Shown here piece by piece: positions 10,199-19,388 of a stretch of 64,000 bases of DNA; the first letter of the stretch is position 1; the number at the start of each line of letters is the position of its first letter. The stretch comes from Salinicola socius (lineage in GTDB: Bacteria; Pseudomonadota; Gammaproteobacteria; Pseudomonadales; Halomonadaceae), in the NCBI RefSeq assembly GCF_001937195.1, contig NZ_MSDO01000022.1, positions 1-64,000 on the forward strand, given 5' to 3'. The notes beneath the pieces are model-generated. The model searched no databases. It saw only the letters and a program-made list of their open reading frames with translations, and had not been told where the DNA came from. A program made the translations under genes and the position numbers.

Positions 10199-10851
10199 CA
10201 ATCGATTCCTGCAATCTTGTGTGTCTGCAGCGACAAGCGCCATTGGGGATGACGCATACAGTACTCGACGGTCGCTGTCATCGGGTTGGCGTCAGTGACG
10301 ATAGCGCCCGGAGCCAGGTCCATCGGCTGCAGTAGGAAGTGGGTAAAATTCAATTCGGCGAAAGCCTCTGGGTCGACACCTGGCTGGGGGTGGATCAGCT
10401 TGAGTTCGTCGCCCTGGATCTGACGCAGCGTCGTATCGCTCTTGGGACTGACGCAGATCCAGTCGATGCCCTCGGGGGCCGGAAGCGTACCATTGGTCTC
10501 GACGGCGATCTCGAATCCTCGAGCGTGCATGGCATCGATCAGAGCGGTATCCAGCTGCAGGAGCGGTTCGCCGCCGGTGAAGACGACGTAACGCCGATGT
10601 CTGCCCGGGGCCGACGCCGGCCACAGTCGCTCAAGATGCGAGGCCAGGGCGTCGGCGTCGCCGAACTGGCCGCCATTCTGGCCATCGGTGCCGACAAAGT
10701 CGGTATCGCAGAACGTGCACTGGCTGCGGGCGCGATCACGCTCCCGGCCAGACCACAGGTTGCAGCCGGTAAAACGGCAGAAAACGCTGGCGCGACCGGC
10801 TTGGGCGCCTTCTCCCTGCAGGGTGTAGAAGGCTTCTTTGACGCTATACAT
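10198..10851 (-). CDS. queE: 7-carboxy-7-deazaguanine synthase QueE (radical SAM)
   Basis: 217 residues from ATG 10851 (MYSVKEAFYTLQGEG, the usual family start); an upstream start at 10890 adds 13 residues. The radical-SAM cysteines lie in FTGCNLWSG and CTFCDTDF, the expanded spacing known for QueE, followed by FTGGEPLLQ and ETNGT. It converts carboxytetrahydropterin to 7-carboxy-7-deazaguanine on the way to preQ0 and tRNA queuosine. queC lies just upstream on the same strand. Confidence 0.96.
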   Translation of the reverse strand: MYSVKEAFYTLQGEGAQAGRASVFCRFTGCNLWSGRERDRARSQCTFCDTDFVGTDGQNGGQFGDADALASHLERLWPASAPGRHRRYVVFTGGEPLLQLDTALIDAMHARGFEIAVETNGTLPAPEGIDWICVSPKSDTTLRQIQGDELKLIHPQPGVDPEAFAELNFTHFLLQPMDLAPGAIVTDANPMTATVEYCMRHPQWRLSLQTHKIAGID

Positions 10852-10950
10852 GCAGAATTCCGTACTGGGTTTGCCGGGCACAGGCGTCAAACGACGAGAC
10901 GAGCTCTGGCGCCAGGTGTCGATGCAGGCGCTTGACGCTGGCGGCTTGTT

Positions 10951-11640
10951 TCAGGGCTTGGCATAGGGAAGCGGATCAGTCATTCCCAGACTGGCAAACG
11001 CGTTGAGCCGCTCGCGACAGCTGCCGCACTCGCCGCAGGCGGTTTCCTGGCCCAGGTAGCAGGTCCACGTTTGCGCGTAATCCAGCCCCATTTCGAGTCC
11101 GTCGGCGAGGATCTGCGCCTTGTCGCTGTGCAGATAGGGTGCTTCGATTCTGACCGCCTCGAAGTTGGCGATGGCGGCAACATCGTTCATGCGATCGACG
11201 AAAGCCGGACGGCAGTCAGGGTAGAGAACGTGGTCTCCTCCATGCGCGCCGTAGAAGCAGATCGGCGCATCGATGTTGACCGCATGGCCGATCGCCAGCG
11301 ACAGCAGGATCATGTTGCGGTTGGGGACCACGGTGTCGGCCAGATTGTCCGCCGCGTAGTCCGCCTTCGGCATGTCCCGATCGCTATCGGTCAGCGCCGA
11401 GTTGCCGATCAACTGATGGATGGCGCGGATATCGACGACCTTGTGCGAGACGCCCAGCTCGTCGCACACATGCCGGGCAACATCGAGTTCGCGGGCATGG
11501 CGCTGGCCGTAGTGGAACGACAGGGCATGAACGTCGTAGCCCTGGCGGATGGCACGATGCAGAACCGTATAGGAGTCCATGCCGCCGGAGTAGATCACGA
11601 CGGCCGGCTGGGGCGTAGTATGGGGAGTCGGGGGTGTCAT
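10951..11640 (-). CDS. queC: 7-cyano-7-deazaguanine (preQ0) synthase QueC
   Basis: 229 residues from ATG 11640. The ATP-pyrophosphatase P-loop-like motif is [10 protein letters not shown] near the N terminus. The C-terminal zinc site is [15 protein letters not shown]. It makes preQ0 from carboxydeazaguanine, ammonia and ATP. It lies 99 bases before queE on the same strand. Confidence 0.97.
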   Translation of the reverse strand: MTPPTPHTTPQPAVVIYSGGMDSYTVLHRAIRQGYDVHALSFHYGQRHARELDVARHVCDELGVSHKVVDIRAIHQLIGNSALTDSDRDMPKADYAADNLADTVVPNRNMILLSLAIGHAVNIDAPICFYGAHGGDHVLYPDCRPAFVDRMNDVAAIANFEAVRIEAPYLHSDKAQILADGLEMGLDYAQTWTCYLGQETACGECGSCRERLNAFASLGMTDPLPYAKP

Positions 11641-11715
11641 GCTATCAACCTGTGGCGAGACGAACGGTCTAGATCGTGAAAATGATTCTGGCGGAGACGC
11701 CAATGGCGGTCGTGC

Positions 11716-12768
11716 TCACGCTGTAAAAGCGCCTCTTTCACCGACCAGCGGCGTCAGAAAGCGCTGTCTCAACGCCTGCGGGGTCAGTTCCCCTGCGAGC
11801 AGATGAGTAAGCTTGCTATGCGCGGCTTCCGGCGTCATGTCGTCCGCCGAGAGAATGCCGATATCCTGGAGTATCCGACCCGACGCGTAGGTGCCGAGAT
11901 GAACCGCGCCGAACGGACACTGGCTGACCGCGGTCATTACCTTGCCTTCTGCGCTGGCACGGGCCAGAACGCCCAGCAGCGCATCGTCCTCCGGCAGGTT
12001 CCCGCTTCCCCAGCACTCGATCACGACGCCTCGTATCTGGTCGTCGTTCAACCATCGGTCCACGTCTCGAGCCCGGATGCCGGGCCATAGCACCAGACGC
12101 AGGACGACGGGAGCTGGGTCGGTGAGGCACTCGAAGCGCGGCGCACCCGATGTGTCGTGGCAGCGGGCCGCGTAGATCACCGGAGCGTGGTCCACCATCT
12201 CGCCCAGTAACGGCCAGTTCGGACTTTCGAACCCCAAAGCATCCTGAGTGTACCATTTTCGCGTCCGGCATCCCCGCATCAGGTGACCACCGAAACTCAC
12301 GCAGACCTCTCTCAGTTCCGCGCGCGCCGCGAATTTCAGCGACGCCTCGAGGTTGTCGAGCGCATCGCTGCCCTCCACGCCAAGCGGCTTCTGCGAGCCC
12401 GTGACGATGACCGGCTTGGCGAGGCCTTGAAGCTGAAAGGCCAGGCTGGAGGCGCACCAGGCGAGAGTGTCGGTGCCATGGAGCACCACGAATCCGGCGT
12501 AATCCTGATGGCGTCGGGCGATCAACTCTGCCAGCGCGGCCCAATCGGCCGGTGTCGCACTGCTCGAGTCGATCGGGTGGGGAGATTCCCAGACGACGTA
12601 CTCGGGCAGGCTACCCTGCCGGCCGGGCGGCAACAGCGCCAGCGCGTTCGTCATTCGCGAACCGAAATCGCCGGCCGCGACCAGCCCCCGTTCGCTGCCG
12701 CGCATGCCGATGGTGCCCCCGGTGTAAATCACCAGGATCGGGAGCTCTTGTCGATCTGTCATGCTCAT
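11716..12768 (-). CDS. ansA: Type I L-asparaginase
   Basis: 350 residues from ATG 12768 (MSMTDRQ; ATG 12762 is also possible, and neither has a strong ribosome site). It carries the two threonine motifs of the family, VIYTGGTIG near residue 16 and VVLHGTDTLAW near 95. No signal peptide, so cytoplasmic. It hydrolyses asparagine to aspartate and ammonia. The CBS-domain gene ends 8 bases upstream, suggesting co-transcription. Confidence 0.93.
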   Translation of the reverse strand: MSMTDRQELPILVIYTGGTIGMRGSERGLVAAGDFGSRMTNALALLPPGRQGSLPEYVVWESPHPIDSSSATPADWAALAELIARRHQDYAGFVVLHGTDTLAWCASSLAFQLQGLAKPVIVTGSQKPLGVEGSDALDNLEASLKFAARAELREVCVSFGGHLMRGCRTRKWYTQDALGFESPNWPLLGEMVDHAPVIYAARCHDTSGAPRFECLTDPAPVVLRLVLWPGIRARDVDRWLNDDQIRGVVIECWGSGNLPEDDALLGVLARASAEGKVMTAVSQCPFGAVHLGTYASGRILQDIGILSADDMTPEAAHSKLTHLLAGELTPQALRQRFLTPLVGERGAFTA

Positions 12769-12775
12769 GAAGGGG

Positions 12776-13399
12776 CTACAGATCGTGACCAAGAATGACC
12801 TGGCAGATCGACGAGAAGGTCCGAGCCTCTGGCGGATGGTTGAGATCGACCCCGAGCGCGCGACTGATGTTGGACGCAGAGATGATGCCGCGAATTCTCG
12901 AGCCGCCATTGCCGTCCGGTTCGGTAATCAACACGTGCTGATCGCCCGATGTTTTCAGGGTCTCGACCAGATCGCCGACACTGGCATGAGAAACCTTGGC
13001 GTAGGAGAGTGAATGCAGCTCGCTGCGCGGCGTCTGGATCATTTCCGCGGTGACCTCATCGCGGCCGATCTGGTGTTTCTGCATGGCCAGCGTGATACGC
13101 CGCCCACCGAACAGCTCGCGGGCATTGACCACGCCGGTGAAATCCCCGCTGGCGTTGATCAGCATCAGCAACCGCACGCCGGCCTGCTTCATCGTCTCCA
13201 GCGCTTGAGGAATGGAGCTGCCGGTCGGCAGGGTATACGGATGGCTGACGCTGAAATCGGTCAGCAGCATGGCAGCGGAGCTTTCCAGCGTCACTGACTG
13301 CGTCTGGATCACTGGCTGTACGATACCGCTGACACCATCGAGGTTCTCCAGCGCCAGTGCCGAGAAATGGACTTTTGAAGGGTGGACTGTGTTGGCCAT
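12776..13399 (-). CDS. CBS-domain protein
   Basis: 207 residues with a pair of CBS modules, roughly 60-115 (LPTGSSIPQALETMKQAGVRLLMLIN) and 125-190 (SHASVGDLVETLKTSGDQHVLIT). CBS pairs bind adenine nucleotides and regulate attached domains, but no effector domain is present. It lies upstream of the asparaginase gene on the same strand. Function unknown. Confidence 0.8.
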   Translation of the reverse strand: MANTVHPSKVHFSALALENLDGVSGIVQPVIQTQSVTLESSAAMLLTDFSVSHPYTLPTGSSIPQALETMKQAGVRLLMLINASGDFTGVVNARELFGGRRITLAMQKHQIGRDEVTAEMIQTPRSELHSLSYAKVSHASVGDLVETLKTSGDQHVLITEPDGNGGSRIRGIISASNISRALGVDLNHPPEARTFSSICQVILGHDL

Positions 13400-13468
13400 C
13401 GAGAGATCTCCCCAGGCTGATCAAAGTGTCGGTCGCGATTCGAGCGTCATCGGATCCCGACTGAAAGG

Positions 13469-13969
13469 TTAAAGGTATTGGCGTAGATCACCGCGTACGC
13501 TATCCAGGAAAGTGATGAAACGGGTATCACGCTCATCGTCCTGACGATCCGTACGGCAGCCAAGCTTCATGGTCTTCTGGACAAGAAGCTCGTCGTAGAT
13601 ATCCAGCGTGACCTTTTTCGGGCTTTCAGCGGAAGGTGTGATGTCACCCTCTTCCAGCGTGAAGGTCTCGAAGAGCGTGGCGCGGATGCGTGTGGTCCCG
13701 CCTTCTGCCAGCACTCGGCGTACGAACAGCCAGCCCTCGCAGGCCAGATTGTCGCCGTTGTCACGCTGGCGCTGGAACAGGGTGCGATAGCTCGCGCCCT
13801 CCTTGGCGGCTCGGTCCGCCATGCTGCGGTAGGCCTCGGTCACCCGGGACGCCATTGCGCCGGTATCTGCCAGCTTGCGCAGGGCCGCCTGATGTTCGCG
13901 TCCCAGCTGCTCCTGACGCTGAAAACGTTGCCAAGAGCGATAGTTGGCGTACAGGGAGTTCGCGTCCAT
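13469..13969 (-). CDS. Hypothetical protein, divergent from fliD
   Basis: 166 residues from ATG 13969 (MDANSLYANYRSW). Rich in Q, R and E, mostly helical in appearance, no signal peptide or TM segment. I do not recognise the family. It lies head to head with the sigma-28 promoter of fliD, so a motility link is possible but unsupported. Confidence 0.65.
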   Translation of the reverse strand: MDANSLYANYRSWQRFQRQEQLGREHQAALRKLADTGAMASRVTEAYRSMADRAAKEGASYRTLFQRQRDNGDNLACEGWLFVRRVLAEGGTTRIRATLFETFTLEEGDITPSAESPKKVTLDIYDELLVQKTMKLGCRTDRQDDERDTRFITFLDSVRGDLRQYL

Positions 13970-14091
13970 GTTTTCTCCGGAGTGTGGCAAATTGTCGGTG
14001 GCCTATGATCGCCCATCCGGCGGCTGTCTGACCACCCAAGGTTGATCTTTCCGGGAATTGACGCGGTCAGAAAAAGAAGATCAGTCAACGC

Positions 14092-14118
14092 TAAAGTTTC
14101 GTTCCTGACAGCCGATCA
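14092..14118 (+). promoter_or_regulatory. Sigma-28 (FliA) class III promoter upstream of fliD
   Basis: TAAAGTTT at 14092-14099, an 11-base spacer, then GCCGATCA at 14111-14118. This is an exact -35 and a 7/8 -10 match to TAAAGTTT-N11-GCCGATAA. Confidence 0.9.
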
Positions 14119-14204
14119 GGAAACTACCATATTAATGTGCGTCTAATCGGCGCCTGCCGTTGCGATCGGCGTGTTACAAATTGCGCCAGGCAAAGAGAGG
14201 TTAC

Positions 14205-15593
14205 ATGGCTACCATATCGTCACTAGGGATCGGTTCCGGCCTGGATCTGAGCGGGTTGCTCGATGACCTGGAAGATGCAGAAAAGGAAAAGCTCACACCG
14301 ATCGTCTCCCAGCAGCAGAGTTACAAGACCAAGCTGTCTGCCTTCGGTGCGCTCGAGAGTTCCCTGAATGCGTTGCGTGATGCCGCGACCGCGCTGAGCG
14401 ATCCCGAGACGTTCACGGCCGTCACCAGTTCGATGACCGGTGACTCCGTGACCGCGAGCACCACCGGCGATGCCGTGACGGGTCGATATCAGGTCAGCGT
14501 TTCTCAACTGGCGCAGGCGCAGTCACTAGCGTCCGGTGGTCACGCCAGCAAAGAGGACTCGCTCGCCATGGCGGGCACTTTGTCGATTTCCGTCGGTAGC
14601 GATTCCTTTGATGTGGATGTTGCTGATGGCGATTCACTGGAAGATCTACGTGATGCGATCAATGCGCAGAAGGGTGGGGTGACAGCATCCATCGTCAACG
14701 ATGGTAGCGATACCCCTTATCGTCTAGTTCTCTCCTCCGATGCCACGGGAACAGATTCCCAAATCACGATCGACGGCGATAGCGATGCGCTCGACAGTGC
14801 ATTCGGTTTCAACAGTACGGCGACCGGTGGGGGGGCGGGCACTGATGGCATGACGGAGACCGTTGCCGCTCAGGATGCCGAACTGGAAGTCAATGGCATC
14901 TCTATAACCAGCCAGTCCAATACGGTCGAAGGGGCGCTCGAGGGCGTCACGTTCAACCTGACCTCGACGACGGAAGGGGCGGAAACGCTCAACGTGTCCA
15001 AGGACACGGAGTCGATGACCAAGGCCGTCAAAACCTTCGTCGACGCGTATAACAGCTTCCAGAGTACATCTGACAGCCTGACGTCCTACGATTCCGAGTC
15101 GGACACGGCTGGTGTGCTGCTGGGCAACTCGACCATGCGCAGCATCGAATCCAGGTTGCGCAGCGTCCTTAGCTACAGCGATAGCGAAGGGACATTCTCG
15201 ATGCTCTCGGATATGGGTATCGAACGTCAGTTGGACGGTACGCTGAAAATCGACGACGACAAGCTCAGTGACGCGATCAAGAGCGATAGCGATGCGGTCA
15301 GCAAGTTTTTCGCCGGCACCGATGGCAAAAGCGGCCTGGTTGCCAGTATCGACGACACCATGGGGGCGATTCTCGATGACGGTGGTCTGCTGCAGACGGC
15401 GATGGATGGTATCGATACCACGCTTAGCCAGCTCGGCGATCGATACACGCGGATGCAGGATTCCATCGACGCCACGGTGGCCCGCTACCGAACGCAGTTC
15501 GCCAGTCTGGATTCGTTGGTGTCGCAGATGAACTCGACCAGTAGTTATCTGACTCAGCAGTTCGATGCCCTCAGCGCGCAGACCAAAAAGTAA
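14205..15593 (+). CDS. fliD: Flagellar filament cap protein FliD
   Basis: 462 residues from ATG 14205, with an AGAGAGG ribosome site 5 bases upstream. It starts MATISSLGIGSGLDLSGLLDDL, the FliD N-terminal signature, and ends in a long coiled helix (about 400-462). The variable middle is rich in S, T and D, as expected for a surface-exposed, salt-adapted cap. It folds incoming flagellin at the filament tip. It is first in fliD-fliS-fliT and sits behind a clear sigma-28 promoter. Confidence 0.96.
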   Translation: MATISSLGIGSGLDLSGLLDDLEDAEKEKLTPIVSQQQSYKTKLSAFGALESSLNALRDAATALSDPETFTAVTSSMTGDSVTASTTGDAVTGRYQVSVSQLAQAQSLASGGHASKEDSLAMAGTLSISVGSDSFDVDVADGDSLEDLRDAINAQKGGVTASIVNDGSDTPYRLVLSSDATGTDSQITIDGDSDALDSAFGFNSTATGGGAGTDGMTETVAAQDAELEVNGISITSQSNTVEGALEGVTFNLTSTTEGAETLNVSKDTESMTKAVKTFVDAYNSFQSTSDSLTSYDSESDTAGVLLGNSTMRSIESRLRSVLSYSDSEGTFSMLSDMGIERQLDGTLKIDDDKLSDAIKSDSDAVSKFFAGTDGKSGLVASIDDTMGAILDDGGLLQTAMDGIDTTLSQLGDRYTRMQDSIDATVARYRTQFASLDSLVSQMNSTSSYLTQQFDALSAQTKK

Positions 15594-15608
15594 GAGAGCG
15601 ATATAGAG

Positions 15609-16013
15609 ATGATGAATATCAGACGTGGTGCTGGGGCGTATGCCAGAGTCGGGGTCGAGTCCGCAGTGATGTCGGCAGATCCGCATCAATTGATCGTCAT
15701 GCTTTTCGATGGCGCGCAGGCGGCGATCAGCAGCGCTCGTCTGCACATGCAGGACGGCAACCGTTCGGCCAAGGGCCTAGCGATATCCAAGGCGATCGAC
15801 ATCGTCAACAACGGGCTGGCGGCGGCGCTGGATTATGACCGTGGTGGAGAGATCGCCGACAATCTGGGGCGCCTCTACGATTACATCGCGCGCCTGTTGT
15901 TGCAGGCCAATCTGCGTGACGATATTGCCCAGTTGGAACAGGCGGCGTCGTTGCTCGACGATATCGGTTCCGGCTGGCGTGAGCTTCGACACGTATCGGC
16001 CGAGTTGGCCTGA
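15609..16013 (+). CDS. fliS: Flagellin export chaperone FliS
   Basis: 134 residues with the family features: N-terminal GAYARVGVESAVMSADPHQLIVMLFDGA and a four-helix bundle. FliS binds the C terminus of flagellin in the cytosol to block early polymerisation. It lies 15 bases after fliD and 13 before fliT. Confidence 0.95.
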   Translation: MMNIRRGAGAYARVGVESAVMSADPHQLIVMLFDGAQAAISSARLHMQDGNRSAKGLAISKAIDIVNNGLAAALDYDRGGEIADNLGRLYDYIARLLLQANLRDDIAQLEQAASLLDDIGSGWRELRHVSAELA

Positions 16014-16026
16014 GGAGTATGAGCCC

Positions 16027-16407
16027 ATGACGTCAGTCTCATCGGTCGTCGAGCAGTACCGCGATCTGCTGGAGGTCTCCGGCCAGATGCTGGCGCTGGC
16101 GCGTGAGCAACAGTGGGAGTCGCTCGTTCAGTGCGAGGCCGGTTATCTGGTCTCGTTGCAACGAGTCCGGGCATTGGATCTCGAGCACTCGCTGAGTGAC
16201 GCCGAGCGTGAGGAGAAGCTCGAGCTGCTCGAGCAGATTCTGACTCAGGATGTCGAGACTCGCCGGCTACTGGATTCTCGGCGCGAGGAGTTGAGCCACC
16301 TGATCGGCAGTTCGCGCCGACAACAGGCGCTGGGGCAGGCCTATCAGGCCGGGAGGGGCAGCATAGCTTCGCGGCTGCGCTCGGTGCCGACCGACGATCG
16401 ACCGTGA
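16027..16407 (+). CDS. fliT: FliT-like flagellar export chaperone
   Basis: 126 residues from ATG 16027 (MTSVSSVVEQYRDLLEVS). Helical and Glu/Gln-rich, no TM segment; size and position directly after fliS fit FliT, the chaperone for the FliD cap. Sequence conservation in this family is low, so the call rests mainly on synteny. Its stop overlaps the next gene's GTG start. Confidence 0.8.
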   Translation: MTSVSSVVEQYRDLLEVSGQMLALAREQQWESLVQCEAGYLVSLQRVRALDLEHSLSDAEREEKLELLEQILTQDVETRRLLDSRREELSHLIGSSRRQQALGQAYQAGRGSIASRLRSVPTDDRP

Positions 16408-17639
16408 GCGGAATCACGCCGATACTCGACACGCTGCTGCATCAGGTTCTCGGCAAGCGGGTCGATCTGCCGGCCGTCCGGGATCAGCCGCTGCCGGTGT
16501 CGGCAGCGTCGTCGTCGGACGCTGTGCAACCCGCGCACAGCGACTCGAGGCTGAACCAGCAGGGGGGTGAGAGAATCGGCGCCGCGACTTTCGGCGTCGG
16601 GCGTCAAGGCGTATTTTCGCCACCTCCGGTTTCCGGGAGCGGCGCCGCCTCGATCCAACTGCACTTGAGCCATGCCGCGACGGACATCGCCGATATTCTC
16701 TCCCGTTTTCCTGCGACTCAGACCGCCTCGATTCGGCCAATGCTTTCGCTGCTGGTCCAATCCGGTGGTGGGGCCGACTCGTTGGCGACGGCGCTGTCGC
16801 AGAGCGTGCGCGAGAGCGGCGTCTTCTACGAATCCCATCTGCAGCGCTGGATGTCCGGTCAGTACCCGCGAGCCTCGCTGATGCGGGAGCCCCAGGCCTG
16901 GCTTAGCCTGACCTTTCGACCGTCCACGCCGACATCGTTGCTGTCGAATCCCGGATTCCCGCTTTGGATCGATGGCCGGACGGCGCCTCGTTCCGGAAGT
17001 GCACCGGGAACTGCTGGCGGGGCACCGGGGGGGCTCGGTGCAATCGCGTCGCCGACGAGCCGCGCCGCCGAAACCGCTGGGCCCATGCCTGCAGGTCGGC
17101 TCTCTTCATCCGTTCCGTCATCCGCTTCTGCAGGCAGTGGCGTCGACGGGCGGGCGCAGGCGATGATGGGGGCGGCCGAAGAGCAGCCTTTTTCGATGAC
17201 CCGTGCTCATCAACTGTCCCAGTCATCCTCGGAGTCGCTCCAGTCGCTGGTACGACATCAGCTTGACCTGATCGCGGCGCCTAATCTGCGTTGGGAAGGT
17301 CAAGTGTGGCCTGGCGTACCCATGACGATGCTCCTGACCGAGCTTCCCGTGGATCGTCGCTTCGACGACGGCAGCGAAAGTGCCTTCGATCGTCCTGAGC
17401 GGGAGGGAGAAAGTCACGGCGGTGACTGGCGTGCCGAGGTTCAGCTTCGTCTTCCTTCGCTTGGGGTTATCGATATTGTCTTTCTGGCTCGTGGTGAGTC
17501 TCCACTGCAAGTGGAGGTCAATCCCGCCGATGAGGCAGCCCGAGCGCAGCTTCGCCAGGAGTTGACGCCATTGCGTGAGCGGTTGGCGCCATTGGGCGCA
17601 AACGTGGAGCTGGCGGAGGGGGTGGCGGCGCATGAGTGA
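16404..17639 (+). CDS. FliK-like hook-length control protein
   Basis: 411 residues from GTG 16404 overlapping the fliT stop (GTGA). The middle is low-complexity and rich in S, G, P and A; the C-terminal 100 residues (EVQLRLPSLGVIDIVFLARG...LQVEVNPADEAARAQLRQELTPLRERL) match the FliK/Flg_hook domain pattern. FliK measures hook length and triggers the FlhB substrate switch. The next gene is a FlhB C-terminal paralogue, which supports the call. The position inside the fliDST operon is unusual for the main fliK, so this may be a second FliK-like protein. Confidence 0.75.
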   Translation: MSGITPILDTLLHQVLGKRVDLPAVRDQPLPVSAASSSDAVQPAHSDSRLNQQGGERIGAATFGVGRQGVFSPPPVSGSGAASIQLHLSHAATDIADILSRFPATQTASIRPMLSLLVQSGGGADSLATALSQSVRESGVFYESHLQRWMSGQYPRASLMREPQAWLSLTFRPSTPTSLLSNPGFPLWIDGRTAPRSGSAPGTAGGAPGGLGAIASPTSRAAETAGPMPAGRLSSSVPSSASAGSGVDGRAQAMMGAAEEQPFSMTRAHQLSQSSSESLQSLVRHQLDLIAAPNLRWEGQVWPGVPMTMLLTELPVDRRFDDGSESAFDRPEREGESHGGDWRAEVQLRLPSLGVIDIVFLARGESPLQVEVNPADEAARAQLRQELTPLRERLAPLGANVELAEGVAAHE

Positions 17640-17937
17640 CGAGGAGGGGGTGTCCGATTCACGTCGCCGGGCGGTTGCCCTGGCCTACAGTGGCGAGCGT
17701 ACGGACGCGCCGAGGGTGGTCGCCAAAGGGTACGGAAACCTGGCCGAGCGTATTATCGAACTCGCCGATCAGGAGGGCGTCTTCGTCCACGATTCCCCTG
17801 AGCTGGTTGCACTTCTGATGCAGGTCGATCTCGACGCTCGTATCCCGGAGTCGCTCTATCAGGTCATTGCGGAACTGCTGGTGTGGATCGGCGAGATCGA
17901 TAGTTCGATAGCGGCAGAAGTCGACGAATTGCGTTGA
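17632..17937 (+). CDS. FlhB C-terminal-domain paralogue (FlhX-like)
   Basis: 101 residues from ATG 17632. It covers only the cytoplasmic tail of FlhB (PRVVAKGYGNLAERIIELADQEGV...IPESLYQVIAELLVWI), with no TM segments. The NPTH self-cleavage motif is absent; the alignment begins just after it. Such free-standing FlhB tails occur beside FliK-like genes and may bind export substrates. It overlaps the FliK-like gene by 8 bases. Confidence 0.82.
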   Translation: MSDEEGVSDSRRRAVALAYSGERTDAPRVVAKGYGNLAERIIELADQEGVFVHDSPELVALLMQVDLDARIPESLYQVIAELLVWIGEIDSSIAAEVDELR

Positions 17938-18257
17938 TTGGGTCCGCGACCATTCAACGATCATGTGTTTTCGTGTATCCCGCCTTGGTCACGCTTCTCG
18001 TAACCTGTGTATTCCTGTAAATGATGAAATGTCAATATTAGTAACAATATCATCACTTTAATTTGGTAATGATGGCTACAGGTTTAAAGGGATTCGTTAC
18101 GGCTCTATATATTTAGTAACAAAACTTGCTTTTTTTCATCAAAAAGTCGCAAAATGCCTCCATCATAAAGTACTGATGTAGCCAGCAGGATGGCTGCAGA
18201 CGACCGGAGCATTCGATTAACGGATGCCAATAAAACCATGCGCGGGGAATCCAAATC
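17938..18257. promoter_or_regulatory. AT-rich flhDC upstream region
   Basis: A 320-base stretch visibly poorer in GC than its surroundings, with many A/T tracts (AATATTAGTAAC, TTTAATTTGG, TATATATTTAG). It has no plausible gene. The position fits the regulated promoter of the flhDC master operon; individual sites cannot be assigned by eye. Confidence 0.6.
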
Positions 18258-18590
18258 ATGCACTCGAACAGTCTTTTGGACGACATCCAGGACCTCAACC
18301 TGTCCTATCTTCTGCTCGTTCAGCGTCTGCTCAACGAAGATCGCGAGTCGGCGATGTTCCGGCTGGACCTGAATGCCGACCTGGCCAATGTCATCTCTGG
18401 CCTGTCGATCAAACAGTTGACCCAGCTATCGCGGACCAACCAGCTGCTCTGCAACTTGCGCTTCACCGATGCCGACAAGTTGAACCTGCTGATTCACAAT
18501 CCGCGTGCTCAGGGCCTCGAGCAGACCCATGCCTCGTTGCTGATGGCGGGTTCGAATCGCGCTCGATCTGCCGCGCAGCGGGGGAACTGA
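18258..18590 (+). CDS. flhD: Flagellar master regulator subunit FlhD
   Basis: 110 residues starting MHSNSLLDDIQDLNLSYLLL, the FlhD signature. All-helical, forms the FlhD4C2 complex that activates class II flagellar promoters. It lies 3 bases before flhC. Confidence 0.96.
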   Translation: MHSNSLLDDIQDLNLSYLLLVQRLLNEDRESAMFRLDLNADLANVISGLSIKQLTQLSRTNQLLCNLRFTDADKLNLLIHNPRAQGLEQTHASLLMAGSNRARSAAQRGN

Positions 18591-18593
18591 GCC

Positions 18594-19181
18594 ATGGCGG
18601 ACAAGAGCCTCGTCGCCGAAATGCTTCAAGTGCAGTTGGCGATAGAACTGATCGAGCTGGGCGCGCGCCTACAGGTGCTCGAGACAGAGACCGACCTGAG
18701 CCGCGGTCGCTTGATCAAGTTATACAAGGAAGTCAAAGGGATGTCGCCGCCCAAAGGGATGCTGCCATTCTCGGCAGACTGGTTCATCACCTGGATGCCG
18801 AATATTCATTCGTCGCTGTTCTACAACATCTACCGCCGTCTCAATGGCGAGCTGGGGTGCGCGCGGATGCCGGCATTCGTCAAGGCCTATCGCCTCTATC
18901 TAGAGCAGGTCGAACTCGATGGCGCCGAGCCCACCCTGGGTTTGACACGGGCCTGGACGCTGGTGCGCTTCTTCGAGAGCGATCTGTTGCAGCTCTCCCG
19001 GTGCAAGGGGTGCCATGGCGATTTCGTGGCCCACGCACATAGTCCTCTGCATGATTACGTCTGCGGCATCTGCCAGCCGCCGTCGCGCGCGGGCAAGACG
19101 CGCAAGGCCAAGGCGGCGGCACCTGTCAGGCGTACGTTCACGCCCGTCGAGATGCCGCTGGTACGCCGTCTGGCCGTGTAG
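18594..19181 (+). CDS. flhC: Flagellar master regulator subunit FlhC
   Basis: 195 residues. Conserved FlhC core ([12 protein letters not shown]..., [20 protein letters not shown]) and a C-terminal zinc site built by CKGC and CGIC near 137-160. With FlhD it binds class II promoters. The operon ends at a terminator at 19200. Confidence 0.97.
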   Translation: MADKSLVAEMLQVQLAIELIELGARLQVLETETDLSRGRLIKLYKEVKGMSPPKGMLPFSADWFITWMPNIHSSLFYNIYRRLNGELGCARMPAFVKAYRLYLEQVELDGAEPTLGLTRAWTLVRFFESDLLQLSRCKGCHGDFVAHAHSPLHDYVCGICQPPSRAGKTRKAKAAAPVRRTFTPVEMPLVRRLAV

Positions 19182-19199
19182 TTCGGCGATATCTTTCGA

Positions 19200-19224
19200 A
19201 GCGGGCCTCCATGGCCCGCTTTTT
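19200..19224 (+). terminator. Rho-independent terminator after flhC
   Basis: AGCGGGCC / GGCCCGCT stem with a TCCAT loop, then TTTT. Confidence 0.88.
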
Positions 19225-19319
19225 CATGTCTGCGTTATTTTTTCTTTCCCCATCCGTGTCGCCGCATCAAGTCGGCTGTGTCGTTGTCGACGAATCACGC
19301 TTTTCTGATATTTCTACCC

Positions 19320-19347
19320 TCAAGGGTGATGGTCCCGCTGCCGATAC
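19320..19347 (+). promoter_or_regulatory. Sigma-28-like promoter of motAB
   Basis: GCCGATAC at 19340-19347 is a 7/8 match to the -10 GCCGATAA. TCAAGGGT lies 12 bases upstream and matches TAAAGTTT at five of eight positions. The position, 42 bases before the motA GTG, fits class III control. Confidence 0.6.
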
Positions 19348-19388
19348 AGTCATCAGGTTCGCCACGCACTGTCATCGGGAGCATTTAC

